Of a stretch of 64,000 nucleotides of DNA, positions 1 to 8,338 are shown piece by piece. How positions within the stretch are numbered: position 1 is the first letter of the stretch; each line of letters starts with the position of its first letter. Both the position numbers and the translations under genes were made by a program. The notes below the pieces were generated by a model. That model did not search any database. It worked only from the letters and a program-made list of their open reading frames with translations, and had not been told where the DNA came from. Source of the stretch: Bradyrhizobium paxllaeri (GTDB taxonomy: Bacteria > Pseudomonadota > Alphaproteobacteria > Rhizobiales > Xanthobacteraceae); assembly GCF_001693515.2 (NCBI RefSeq), contig NZ_CP042968.1, positions 7,224,501 through 7,288,500 of the forward strand. Reading direction: 5' to 3'.

Positions 1-85
1 CCAGTTCCACGCCCGTTCCGTCGCTCTTGACGCGGACCTTGACGTTGTAATCGACCACCCGCTTTACCGGCACAAGAACCTTCAT
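1..85 (-). CDS. etfB: Electron transfer flavoprotein beta subunit, N-terminal fragment
   Basis: Only the first 28 codons are inside the window. The protein starts [20 protein letters not shown], the conserved opening of EtfB, the subunit that with EtfA carries electrons from acyl-CoA dehydrogenases to ETF-ubiquinone oxidoreductase. The ATG lies at 83-85 with GA-rich sequence just upstream (AGCGAAAGAGGATCG). It is the last gene seen of a leftward run behind the cobalamin adenosyltransferase and HIG1-type genes, an order I associate with Bradyrhizobium. The 136 bases before the next gene show nothing definite. Confidence 0.88.
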   Translation of the reverse strand, partial: MKVLVPVKRVVDYNVKVRVKSDGTGVEL

Positions 86-221
86 CGATCCTCTTTCGCT
101 TCAATTCTGGGGTTTATTGGCTCGCTATTAGCTAGCTATCGGCTTGGGCGCGGAACCTAAAGGTCCCGCTATCGGCGGTCAACGCGCGAAAGGCAAAAAT
201 CGGCCCCGGATCAGGCCTACC

Positions 222-794
222 TTAACGGTTCTGACCCGGCACCCACAACACGTCTCCAGCACCATTATCGTTCATGGCACGGCTGGCGACGAACAAAAAA
301 TCCGACAGTCGGTTCATATACTGAATGGCGGCCGCGCTGACCGGCTCCTCGGGGTTGGCGGCGAGTTCCACCATGATCCGTTCCGCCCTGCGGCATATGG
401 TGCGGGCGAGATGCAGGTATGCGGCCGCGGGGGTGCCGCCGGGCAGCACGAACGAGGTCAGGGGCGCGAGATGCTCGTTGAGCGCATCGATGTCGCGCTC
501 GAGCCGTTCAACCTGGCTTGCCAGCATCCTCAGGCGCTCGGCCTTACCCTCGCGCGCGGGCACCGCGAGGTCGGCCCCGAGATCGAACAGGTCGTTCTGG
601 ATCCGGCCCAGCATCGCATCGAGTTCGCTGAAATTGCCGAGATGCAGCCGCACCACGCCGATGGCGGCATTGGTTTCGTCCACGGTGCCGTAAGCACTGA
701 TGCGCAGATCGTATTTCGGGCGGCGTTCACCGGTGCCGAGCGCGGTGGTGCCGTCGTCGCCGGTCTTGGTATAGATGCGGTTGAGCACGACCAT
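222..794 (-). CDS. Cob(I)yrinic acid a,c-diamide adenosyltransferase, PduO type
   Basis: A 190-residue cytoplasmic enzyme that moves the adenosyl group of ATP onto cob(I)alamin to make coenzyme B12. The PduO-family N-terminus is clear: IYTKTGDDGTTALGTGERRP (ATP-binding, about residues 7-26), then the YGTVDETNAAIG motif near 35-46 and a C-terminal NRLSDFLFVASR motif. Length matches the family. The ATG at 792-794 is preceded by GGGAGACAGGCCG. It lies 24 bases behind the HIG1-type gene and reads toward etfB. No B12 riboswitch is visible upstream. Confidence 0.9.
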   Translation of the reverse strand: MVVLNRIYTKTGDDGTTALGTGERRPKYDLRISAYGTVDETNAAIGVVRLHLGNFSELDAMLGRIQNDLFDLGADLAVPAREGKAERLRMLASQVERLERDIDALNEHLAPLTSFVLPGGTPAAAYLHLARTICRRAERIMVELAANPEEPVSAAAIQYMNRLSDFLFVASRAMNDNGAGDVLWVPGQNR

Positions 795-818
795 CGGCCT
801 GTCTCCCTTATCTCGCCT

Positions 819-1013
819 TTATCTGCCTATCGCCCAGACCACGACCATGGTGATGACGATGGCGACGAACTGCAGCAACACACGAAGCCGCATCAGATGC
901 TGCGAACGGCTCGGCGGGCCGCCCCGCATCATGTTGATGAGGCCGAGCAGCAGCACGATAGCCACGGCCGCAACCGCGATGGGAAGGACGATCGAACTCA
1001 GAAAGGATGTCAT
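819..1013 (-). CDS. Small twin-transmembrane HIG1-domain protein
   Basis: A 64-residue membrane protein with two hydrophobic segments (about residues 7-28 and 44-62) joined by a short basic loop. The loop holds SQHLMRLRVLLQ, close to the QxxMRxRVxxQ signature of hypoxia-induced HIG1 proteins, whose members are linked to respiratory complexes. I chose the ATG at 1011-1013 because the protein then begins MTSFLSSIVLP; an in-frame ATG at 1047-1049 would add 12 unlikely residues. First gene of the leftward run toward etfB. Confidence 0.75.
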   Translation of the reverse strand: MTSFLSSIVLPIAVAAVAIVLLLGLINMMRGGPPSRSQHLMRLRVLLQFVAIVITMVVVWAIGR

Positions 1014-1170
1014 CGGCGCTACATAACACCGCGAACCGCCGACTTCCACACGTTGACAGCCCTCGCACAGCCCTCCTACAGCCGCTCGACGGTCTGGCCT
1101 TTAGTCCAGTAATATCAGATGCTAGCCCAAGTTTTGGGACCGCGTCGCCGCATCCTGATCGAGGTGAGAT

Positions 1171-2064
1171 GTGAGGTTCATTCGCTACGTCTACCTCGTC
1201 GTGATGGAGGCGTTTTATACGTTCCTCGCCGATGACGGCTGGGCGATCGCGAGCCATATCGCGTTGTCGATGTTGATGGCGCTGTTTCCGTTCCTGATCG
1301 TGCTGACGGCGCTGGCCGGCTTTTTCGGCTCCAAGGAACTCGCGGACGGCGCTATCGGACTGTTGCTGCAGACCTGGCCGCAGCAGGTCGCGGACGCGCT
1401 GTCGGGCGAAATCCACGACGTGCTGACCACCGCACGCGGCGACATCCTGACCGTCGGCGCGGTGCTGGCGGTCTATTTCGCCTCCAACGGCGTCGAGGCC
1501 CTGCGGGTTGCGCTGAACCGCGCCTATTCGGTGGTCGAGCCGCGGGCGTGGTACTGGCTGCGGCTGGAATCGATCGGCTATACGCTGCTCGCCGCCATCA
1601 CGTCGCTGTTGATGGCGTTCCTGATCGTGCTCGGTCCGCTGATCCTGGAGACGGCACGCCGCCACATTCCGTTCTTCATCGAGAGCAACGAAAGGATCCT
1701 GTTTTTCGCCCGCTACGGCATCACGATCGCGGCGATGATAGTGGCGCTGTTCGTGCTGCATGCCTGGTTGCCCTGCGGTCGGCGGCGCTTTCTGCAGATC
1801 CTTCCCGGCATCGTGTTTACGATGGTGGCCTCGCTGATCTCAGGCATCGTGTTCGGCCAGTATCTGGCGCGCTTCGCCAGCAACTACGTGACGATGTATG
1901 CGGGGCTCGCGTCGGTCATCATCGCGCTGGTGTTTCTGTATTTCATTTCAGCGATTTTCGTCTTTGGCGGCGAACTGAATGCGGCGATCATGAAGTCGCA
2001 ATTGCCGAAGGGGCTGTCGCTTCATGCAGCGCAGTCGCCAAAGCGCGCGGGGACACAGGCTTGA
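1171..2064 (+). CDS. YihY/virulence factor BrkB family membrane protein
   Basis: A 297-residue inner-membrane protein with about six hydrophobic segments and the family features: an N-terminal DDGWAIASHIALSMLMALFP stretch, a central YSVVEPRAWYWLRLESIGYT segment, and the C-terminal GLASVIIALVFLYF plus FGGELNAAI motif. The family was once called RNase BN; its function is unknown. GTG start at 1171 with GAGGTGAG just upstream. The last 77 bases overlap the convergent histidine kinase gene. Confidence 0.88.
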   Translation: MRFIRYVYLVVMEAFYTFLADDGWAIASHIALSMLMALFPFLIVLTALAGFFGSKELADGAIGLLLQTWPQQVADALSGEIHDVLTTARGDILTVGAVLAVYFASNGVEALRVALNRAYSVVEPRAWYWLRLESIGYTLLAAITSLLMAFLIVLGPLILETARRHIPFFIESNERILFFARYGITIAAMIVALFVLHAWLPCGRRRFLQILPGIVFTMVASLISGIVFGQYLARFASNYVTMYAGLASVIIALVFLYFISAIFVFGGELNAAIMKSQLPKGLSLHAAQSPKRAGTQA

Positions 2065-3247
2065 CCAGGAAGATGTCGGCGCCGGCGGCGCGCGACGCCG
2101 CCTCGTCCTCGCCGCGGCCGGATATGCCGATGATCGGAATGCGCCCGAGCGGCGCCGAGAGCGCGCGAATGCGCCTGATCGCCTCGACGCCGTCGATCCC
2201 CGGCAGCACCATGTCCATCAGCACCGCATCGAATGCGCCTTGCGCGAGCCGCTCGGGCGCCGCCTCGCCCTGGCCGATGAACTCGGCCTGGTGACCGAGT
2301 TCGGTCAGGATCGAATTGAGAACGACGCGGCCGAACGGATTGTCTTCGACGCTGAGCAGGCGCAGCGGCCGCGGCGAATCGATCGATCCCTCACCGTTGC
2401 TGCCGGGCGCCGCCGTCATGGCGTCGTCTGAGGATGACATCACCACATTGAGGGTGAAGGTGGTGCCGCCGCCGCGCCGTGGCGTCACCGTGACGTCCCC
2501 GCCCATGGCGCGCGCCAATTGCTTGACCGACGACAGGCCGAGCCCGGCGCCGCCGAAACGCGACGCGATGGAAACATTGGCCTGCGAAAACGGCCGGAAC
2601 AGGCGTTTGATTTCGCCCAGCGTAAGACCGATCCCGCTGTCAGAGACTGCGAACGAGACCGCGACCCGACCTTTTGGGGCGCGCCCGGGCGTGACCTGGA
2701 GCGCGACGCTGCCCTGTTCGGTGAATTTCACGGCGTTGTCGATCAGGTTTTCCACTGCGGCGCGCAGGCGGACGGCGTCGCCGATCGCAAATGCTGGAAG
2801 TTTTTCGGAAAGGACAACCGACGACTGCAGGCCCTTCGCCGCCGCGCGCCCGGTCAGCGAATCGCCGGCGTTGCGGGCGAGCGTGCGCAGGTCGAAGAAG
2901 TCCTGCCGGACCTTGAGCCCGGGACCGCCGCTGCGCGCGGCGTCGACGAACAGGGTTGCCAGGCTCGCCAGATGTTCCGCGCCCGCCTTGATGGTGTCGA
3001 CCCAGCGCCGTTCGCGCTTGTCGAGTTCCGAGGTCGCCAGGAGATTGCTGATCGCCAGAATGCCCGTGAGCGGCGTGCGGACCTCATGCGCGAAGGCGGC
3101 AAGCGCAGTCTCGACCATGCTGGAGGCGGCGACGGCAGACTTGCGCGCACCGCGCATGTTTGCCGCGGCGCTGGATACGCGTTTTTTCTTCGCGCGCCGC
3201 TTCTTGACCGTTCTCGTGGTGCCTGGTGAGCGCCGCTTTGCCGCCAT
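1988..3247 (-). CDS. Histidine kinase with C-terminal receiver domain
   Basis: A 419-residue soluble signalling protein without an obvious sensor. A Lys/Arg-rich N-terminus (residues 1-40) precedes the dimerisation/phosphoacceptor motif AHEVRTPLTG with His54. The ATPase domain follows (NLIDNAVKF N box, DSGIGLT G1 box, FGGAGLGLS G2 box). A receiver domain fills about 300-415, with VEDN acidic residues, VLMDMVLPG carrying phosphoacceptor Asp345, and Lys396 in LVKPVSP. The ATG at 3245-3247 has AGGAAGGGGG before it; an upstream in-frame start at 3301 has none. Its 3' end overlaps the YihY gene tail to tail. Targets cannot be read from the sequence. Confidence 0.88.
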   Translation of the reverse strand: MAAKRRSPGTTRTVKKRRAKKKRVSSAAANMRGARKSAVAASSMVETALAAFAHEVRTPLTGILAISNLLATSELDKRERRWVDTIKAGAEHLASLATLFVDAARSGGPGLKVRQDFFDLRTLARNAGDSLTGRAAAKGLQSSVVLSEKLPAFAIGDAVRLRAAVENLIDNAVKFTEQGSVALQVTPGRAPKGRVAVSFAVSDSGIGLTLGEIKRLFRPFSQANVSIASRFGGAGLGLSSVKQLARAMGGDVTVTPRRGGGTTFTLNVVMSSSDDAMTAAPGSNGEGSIDSPRPLRLLSVEDNPFGRVVLNSILTELGHQAEFIGQGEAAPERLAQGAFDAVLMDMVLPGIDGVEAIRRIRALSAPLGRIPIIGISGRGEDEAASRAAGADIFLVKPVSPRALATALHEATAPSAIATS

Positions 3248-3337
3248 GATCCCCCTTCCTCTGCCGCGACCAGCATGGCACGCGAACGAGGGCAAAGTCA
3301 CGGAGACCTTTGCAGCAACCCCCAGTAGAAGTACGGA

Positions 3338-4213
3338 CTATTCCGGCAATCCGACGATGCGCCTGATCTCGGCCGGCGTGGCGCCCTGCCCCCGCAATTC
3401 GCGCAAGCCGGTGGCCGCGGTCGATTTCGACAGCTTTTGCCCCGACGAATCGGCAACGAGCCGATGATGCCGATAGGCCGGTTGCGGAATACCGAGCAGC
3501 CGCTGCAACAAGAGATGCACGCTGGTCGACCAGAACAGGTCCTGACCGCGCACCACATCCGTAACGCCCTGCAGGGCGTCGTCGATCACGACGGACAAAT
3601 GATAGCTGGTCGGCGTCTCCTTGCGCGCCAGGATGACATCGCCCCACGCCTCGGGATGGGCGGCGACGACGCCGCTCTCGCCGCCAGGGCCTGCGCCGGC
3701 TTCATGCCAGGCCAGTTCCTCGGTGCGCGCCAGCGCTTTTGGCATGTCGAGGCGCAGCGCGTAAGGCATGCCCTCCCCGATCAGCCGGCTGCGCTCGTCC
3801 GGCGGCAGCGATTTCGCGTCGCCCGGATAGAGCGGCGCGCCGTCGGGATCGCGCGGCCAGGGCGCGACGGCTTCGCGCTGGGCGACCAGACGGGCGATTT
3901 CGGCGCGGCTCTCGAAGCTCCGATAGATCAGGCCCAGGCCTGCCAATGTTTCGACCGCCTCGCGATAGCGCGAAAAATGTTCCGATTGCCACCGCACCGG
4001 CGTTTCCCAGGAAATCCCGAGCCAGGCCAGGTCTTCGTAGATCGCCGCCTCGAATTCCGGCCGGCATCTTGTGGCATCGATATCCTCGATCCGCAGCAGG
4101 AACCGGCCGCCGCTGGCGCGGGCGAGATCGAAATTCAGCAGCGCCGAATAGGCGTGGCCGAGATGGAGGTAGCCGTTCGGACTGGGTGCAAATCGGAAAA
4201 CGGGTGGCGGCAT
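3338..4213 (-). CDS. gluQ: Glutamyl-Q tRNA(Asp) synthetase
   Basis: A 291-residue truncated glutamyl-tRNA synthetase paralogue that charges the queuosine base of tRNA(Asp) with glutamate. The catalytic core has the HIGH-type motif in RFAPSPNGYLHLGHAYSAL (residues 6-24) and the KMSKS-type motif GQKLSKSTAATGL near 255. There is no anticodon-binding domain, which separates it from GltX; length fits the GluQRS family. Divergent from the glycosylase gene, with 37 bases between. Confidence 0.93.
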   Translation of the reverse strand: MPPPVFRFAPSPNGYLHLGHAYSALLNFDLARASGGRFLLRIEDIDATRCRPEFEAAIYEDLAWLGISWETPVRWQSEHFSRYREAVETLAGLGLIYRSFESRAEIARLVAQREAVAPWPRDPDGAPLYPGDAKSLPPDERSRLIGEGMPYALRLDMPKALARTEELAWHEAGAGPGGESGVVAAHPEAWGDVILARKETPTSYHLSVVIDDALQGVTDVVRGQDLFWSTSVHLLLQRLLGIPQPAYRHHRLVADSSGQKLSKSTAATGLRELRGQGATPAEIRRIVGLPE

Positions 4214-4250
4214 TGATCTCTTTCGCGGGACATGGTGGTTTTAAGGGGCA

Positions 4251-4898
4251 ATGACCATCCACCTCAACAGCCAGTCCGATCTCGAAGACGCCGTCCACGC
4301 ACTGATCAAGCAGGATGTACGGCTGAAGCCGATTTTCGAGCTGACCGGCATGCCGGCGCTGCGGCAGCGCGAGCCGGGATTTGCCGGGCTGGCGGCGATC
4401 GTGTGCGGGCAGCAATTATCTACCGCCAGCGCCGGCGCGATCTGGGCGCGGCTGACGGCGGCCTTCGATCCGTTCGATCATCACGCCATCGGCAAGGCCC
4501 GCGCCGACCGCCTCGGCCGTCTCGGGCTGTCGGCCGCCAAGATCAAGACCCTGAAGAACATCGCGCGCGAGCTCGCGGCCGAACGGCTGAACCTCGAGGT
4601 GCTGGCCGAGGAAGATGCGGACGCCGCGCATCATACCCTGATCGCGCTGCACGGCATCGGGCCGTGGACCGCCGACGTCTATCTGCTGTTCTGCCTCGGC
4701 CATGGCGATGCCTGGCCGGCCGGCGATATCGCCATACAGGAAGCGGTCAAAGCCGGCCTCGGCCTGCAGGCCCGCCCGACCGCCAAGCAGATGGCCCCGC
4801 TGGCAGAGCCGTGGCGTCCCTTACGCGGCGCCGCGGCGCATCTGTGGTGGAGTTACTATCGCGTGCTGAAGAAGCGCGAGGGCGTGCTGGCGAAGTAG
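4251..4898 (+). CDS. DNA-3-methyladenine glycosylase II-like (AlkA family)
   Basis: A 215-residue base-excision repair enzyme. The helix-hairpin-helix is LHGIGPWTADVYLLF and the likely catalytic Asp follows in PAGDIAIQEAV, as in HhH-GPD glycosylases. The N-terminal half has the QREPGFAGLAAIVCGQQLS stretch typical of AlkA proteins. It is shorter than E. coli AlkA because the N-terminal beta domain is missing, as in many alphaproteobacterial members. ATG at 4251 preceded by AAGGGGCA. Substrate range cannot be judged from sequence. Confidence 0.87.
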   Translation: MTIHLNSQSDLEDAVHALIKQDVRLKPIFELTGMPALRQREPGFAGLAAIVCGQQLSTASAGAIWARLTAAFDPFDHHAIGKARADRLGRLGLSAAKIKTLKNIARELAAERLNLEVLAEEDADAAHHTLIALHGIGPWTADVYLLFCLGHGDAWPAGDIAIQEAVKAGLGLQARPTAKQMAPLAEPWRPLRGAAAHLWWSYYRVLKKREGVLAK

Positions 4899-5008
4899 GC
4901 CACGCGTCTCCCGACGGCGCCTGGACACAAAATCTCGAAAACAACCCCATGCAATGTAGAATTGGGCCGCTCGTTGCTACGCGCCGGCGCCTCGGTCTCA
5001 TCCCGCCT

Positions 5009-5896
5009 CTACCCACGTAACTTCACCCGGTCCTCGCGCGCGGAAACCGTGACGAAATCGATCACCGCGCGCACCGCGGGGAGATCGACGAGATCGGGAT
5101 GCGCCAGCAGCCAGAGATCGGCGACGCTGACGAGTTTCTGCGGCGCGACGCGAACGAGTTCGGGATAGGCGGCGGCGACGAAGCAGGACAGCGTTGATAT
5201 TCCCAAGCCCGCGCGGGCAGCAGCGAGCATGTCGCCCTGCGAGGAGCAGCGCATCACCATCGAGCCTTGTTTGGTAATCGCGTCGCTCCAGCGCGCCAGC
5301 CGCTCGTTGGACAGCCGGTCGGCGAAGCCGATGACGCTGTGGCCCTTCCATTCGTCGCGCCGTTCGGGAAGGCGCCGCAGCGCCGCGTAATCGCGCGAGG
5401 CGTAGAAGCCGGTGCCGAGCCGGCCGATCTTGCGGCCGATCAAATTCTCTTCACCGCTGTCCACCGGCCGCAGCACGACGTCGGCCTCGCGACGACGAAC
5501 GCTGGCCGGATACGGATGGGTGATGATTTCGAGCTGGATATGGTCGTGCTTGCGCAGGAACGGTCCGAGCCGCGGCATCAGCCAATGCGAGGCCAGCGTC
5601 GCGCCGATCGACAGCTTGACCGCGCCGCGGGCCTGCGCGCCGGCCGCCGAGACCGCGGCCTCGGCGCGCAACGCCGCCGCCGCCATCGCATCGACATGCT
5701 CGCGAAATTTCTGTCCGTGCGAGGTCAGCGAAAGGCCTTCGTTGGAGCGCGCGAACAGGGGAATGCCGAGCTGGCCTTCCAGTTCGGCGATCTTGCGCCC
5801 CACCGTCGGATGACTGGAACGCAACCGGCGCGCCGCCGCCGCGAAGCTGCGGGTCTCGGCCACGGCGACGAAGGTCTTGCACAGGTGCCAGTCCAT
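5009..5896 (-). CDS. LysR family transcriptional regulator
   Basis: A 295-residue regulator. The winged HTH covers about residues 1-60 (MDWHLCKTFVAVAETRSFAA, then RRLRSSHPTVGRKIAELEGQ), followed by a periplasmic-binding-protein-like effector domain. The ATG at 5894-5896 has AGGAG five bases upstream and is preferred to one 30 bases further out. It is divergent from the nitronate monooxygenase-like gene and a perfect 14-base palindrome lies between them, so it may control that catabolic run as well as itself. Effector unknown. Confidence 0.88.
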   Translation of the reverse strand: MDWHLCKTFVAVAETRSFAAAARRLRSSHPTVGRKIAELEGQLGIPLFARSNEGLSLTSHGQKFREHVDAMAAAALRAEAAVSAAGAQARGAVKLSIGATLASHWLMPRLGPFLRKHDHIQLEIITHPYPASVRRREADVVLRPVDSGEENLIGRKIGRLGTGFYASRDYAALRRLPERRDEWKGHSVIGFADRLSNERLARWSDAITKQGSMVMRCSSQGDMLAAARAGLGISTLSCFVAAAYPELVRVAPQKLVSVADLWLLAHPDLVDLPAVRAVIDFVTVSAREDRVKLRG

Positions 5897-5942
5897 CGGC
5901 TCCTCGTTCTTCGGCGCTCTGTTCATTCCTGACTGATCGCCT

Positions 5943-5956
5943 GTTCAATATTGAAC
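5943..5956. promoter_or_regulatory. Perfect 14-base palindrome, candidate LysR operator
   Basis: GTTCAATATTGAAC reads the same on both strands. It sits 46 bases upstream of the LysR start codon and about 140 bases upstream of the oxidoreductase start, the usual place for a LysR box. It contains a T-N11-A arrangement. That this regulator binds here is inference from position and symmetry. Confidence 0.6.
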
Positions 5957-6098
5957 GGCCGGAGCGTGTCGTCCAGCCCTATAATGGTCCCAATAAACAG
6001 CGCCCCGGCCCGCGGCACCGCCCGGCCCGACGCTCTCAAATCAACATCAATCGACGCATCCCGGCACCGCCGGCTTGGCGTTGCAAGGGAGAGACCGA

Positions 6099-7073
6099 AT
6101 GCCGTTGCCTGCTTCGCTTGCCAATTCGCTCGAACTGCCCGTGGTTGGCTCGCCGCTGTTCATCGTCTCCGGGCCCGAGCTCGTGATCGCCCAGTGCAAG
6201 GCCGGCATCGTCGGCTCGTTCCCGGCGCTGAATGCGCGGCCGGTCGAGAAGCTCGACGAATGGCTGACCCGCATCGAGACCGAGCTCGGCGAGTACAAGG
6301 CGCAGCATCCGGAGAAGAAGGTCGCGCCCTACGCGGTCAACCAGATCTGCCACGCCTCCAACGACCGGCTGATGAAGGACATGGAAACCTGTGTGAAGCA
6401 CCAGGTTCCGATCATCATCACCTCGCTGCGCCCGCCGGTCGAAATCGTCGAGGCCGCGCATTCCTATGGCGGCGTCGTGTTCCACGACGTGATCAACGTC
6501 AAGCATGCACGCAAGGCGGCCGAACATGGCGTCGACGGCCTGATCCTGGTTTGCGCCGGCGCCGGCGGCCATGCCGGCACGCTGTCGCCGTTCGCGCTGC
6601 TGCGCGAGGTGAAGCAGTGGTTCAGGGGCACCGTGCTGTTGTCTGGCGCGATCTCGGACGGCTGGAGCATTGCCTCGGCGCTCGCGCTCGGGGCTGATGC
6701 GGCCTATATGGGCACGCGCTTCATCGCGACCGCAGAAGCCAATGCCGACCCGGCCTACAAGGCCGCGCTGGTCGAGCACGCCGCGCACGACATCGTCTAT
6801 TCGAACCTGTTCACCGGCGTGCATGGCAATTATCTCGGCCCCTCGATCGTGGCCGCGGGCCTCGATCCCGACAATCTGCCGCTCAGCGACAAGTCGAAGA
6901 TGAATTTCGGCTCCGGCGGCAACACCAAGGCCAAGGCGTGGCGCGACATCTGGGGCTCCGGTCAGGGCATCGGGCAGATCGCGGACGCGCCGCCGGTGGC
7001 CGAACTGGTGGAGCGATTGAAGGCCGAATTCGCGGACGCCAGCGGCGACTTCCTCAAGCGCGCGCGTGCGTAA
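6099..7073 (+). CDS. NAD(P)H-dependent flavin oxidoreductase (nitronate monooxygenase family)
   Basis: A 324-residue TIM-barrel FMN enzyme. Family marks are an N-terminal PVVGSPLFIVSGPELV, the GADGLIL-like segment HGVDGLILVCAGAGGHAGTL around the catalytic-loop His, and the FMN-phosphate region GAISDGWSIASALALGADAAYMGTRF. Relatives oxidise nitronates or reduce quinones and enoyl substrates. The ATG at 6099 follows AAGGGAGAGACCGA; an in-frame start at 6075 lacks a site. It leads a rightward run with a solute-binding protein and an acyl-CoA ligase, so a catabolic role is likely. The substrate is unknown. Confidence 0.85.
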   Translation: MPLPASLANSLELPVVGSPLFIVSGPELVIAQCKAGIVGSFPALNARPVEKLDEWLTRIETELGEYKAQHPEKKVAPYAVNQICHASNDRLMKDMETCVKHQVPIIITSLRPPVEIVEAAHSYGGVVFHDVINVKHARKAAEHGVDGLILVCAGAGGHAGTLSPFALLREVKQWFRGTVLLSGAISDGWSIASALALGADAAYMGTRFIATAEANADPAYKAALVEHAAHDIVYSNLFTGVHGNYLGPSIVAAGLDPDNLPLSDKSKMNFGSGGNTKAKAWRDIWGSGQGIGQIADAPPVAELVERLKAEFADASGDFLKRARA

Positions 7074-7117
7074 GCCACGCCGGCTTCAACAAACAACCAA
7101 ACAGAACAGGGAGTGAG

Positions 7118-8320
7118 ATGATGAGAGCCATCGCGATGTGCTGCGCCGGGCTGCTGGCGCTTGTGGGCGGCACGGCCCGCGCCGAAAACGGGGTTACCGC
7201 CAACGAGATCCTGATCGGGCAGACCATGCCTTACAGCGGTCCGCTGTCGAGCTACTCCGGTCTCGGCAAGGTTGCCCAGGCCTATTTCGACAAGGTGAAT
7301 GCCGAAGGCGGTATCAGCGGCCGCGAACTCAAGCTGCACAGCCTCGACGACGCCTATTCGCCGCCCAAGACCGTCGAGCAGACCCGACGGCTGGTCGAGC
7401 AGGACGAGGTGCTGCTGGTGTTCGGCTCGCTCGGCACGGCGACCAACAGCGCGGTCCACCGCTACCTGAACGGCAAGAAGGTGCCGCAGCTCTTCATCAC
7501 CACCGGCGCCAGCAAGTGGGCCGATCCGAAGCATTTCCCGTGGACGATGGGCGGGATGGCCTCTTACCATTCTGAAGGCGTCATCTATGCCAAGCACGTG
7601 CTGCGCACCAAGCCCGACGCGAAGATTGCGATCCTGTCGCAGAACGACGATTTCGGCCGTGACTATGTTTCCGCATTCAAGCGCGGCCTCGGCGACAAGG
7701 CGGCCAGCATGATCGTGGCCGAGGCGGTCTACGAGGCCACGCAGCCGACGATCGATTCGCAACTCGCCACGCTGAAGGCTTCCGGCGCCAACACGTTCTT
7801 CGGCGTCGCGATCGGCAAGTTCGGCTCGCAGATGATCCGCCGCAGCGCCGAGATGGGCTTCAAGCCAGACTTGTTCCTGGTGCCCACTTCTGTGACCTCG
7901 ATCGCGACGATTCTGACGCCCGCAGGGCTGGAGAACGCGACCGGACTGGTTTCCGCGGCCTATCTGAAGAACATCAACGATCCGCAATGGGCCGACGATG
8001 CCGACGTGAAGGAGTATTTCGCCTTCATGAAGCAGTACATGCCTTCGGCCGACCCGCACGACACCACCTACGCCAGCGGCTACACCAGCCTGACGTTGCT
8101 GGCGCACGTGCTGCGCGCGTGCGGCGACGATCTGAGCCGTGCTAACGTCTTGAAAAAGGCGACCTCGCTGAACAAGGTCTCGCTGCCGCTGCTGCTGCCC
8201 GGAATCACCGTGACCACCGGCCCCGACGACTATTTGCTGTTCCAGCAACTCCGGATGCAGCGCTTCGACGGCAAGAGCTGGGTCGGCTTCGGCGATCTGA
8301 TCGAAGACCAGGAACCGTAA
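7118..8320 (+). CDS. ABC transporter substrate-binding protein, branched-chain amino acid type
   Basis: A 400-residue periplasmic protein of the Leu/Ile/Val-binding (LivK-like) family. It has a signal peptide of about 22 residues ending GGTARA before ENGVTANEILIGQTMPYSG. The type I binding fold is shown by GLGKVAQAYFDKVNAEGGI and SQNDDFGRDYVSAFKRGLG. In Bradyrhizobium, such proteins beside acyl-CoA ligases often serve aromatic or fatty acid uptake. No permease or ATPase gene is adjacent, so it must use a transporter encoded elsewhere. ATG at 7118, with a second ATG directly after; GGGAGTGAG upstream. Confidence 0.88.
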   Translation: MMRAIAMCCAGLLALVGGTARAENGVTANEILIGQTMPYSGPLSSYSGLGKVAQAYFDKVNAEGGISGRELKLHSLDDAYSPPKTVEQTRRLVEQDEVLLVFGSLGTATNSAVHRYLNGKKVPQLFITTGASKWADPKHFPWTMGGMASYHSEGVIYAKHVLRTKPDAKIAILSQNDDFGRDYVSAFKRGLGDKAASMIVAEAVYEATQPTIDSQLATLKASGANTFFGVAIGKFGSQMIRRSAEMGFKPDLFLVPTSVTSIATILTPAGLENATGLVSAAYLKNINDPQWADDADVKEYFAFMKQYMPSADPHDTTYASGYTSLTLLAHVLRACGDDLSRANVLKKATSLNKVSLPLLLPGITVTTGPDDYLLFQQLRMQRFDGKSWVGFGDLIEDQEP

Positions 8321-8338
8321 GAATTGGAGAAGTCTGCC

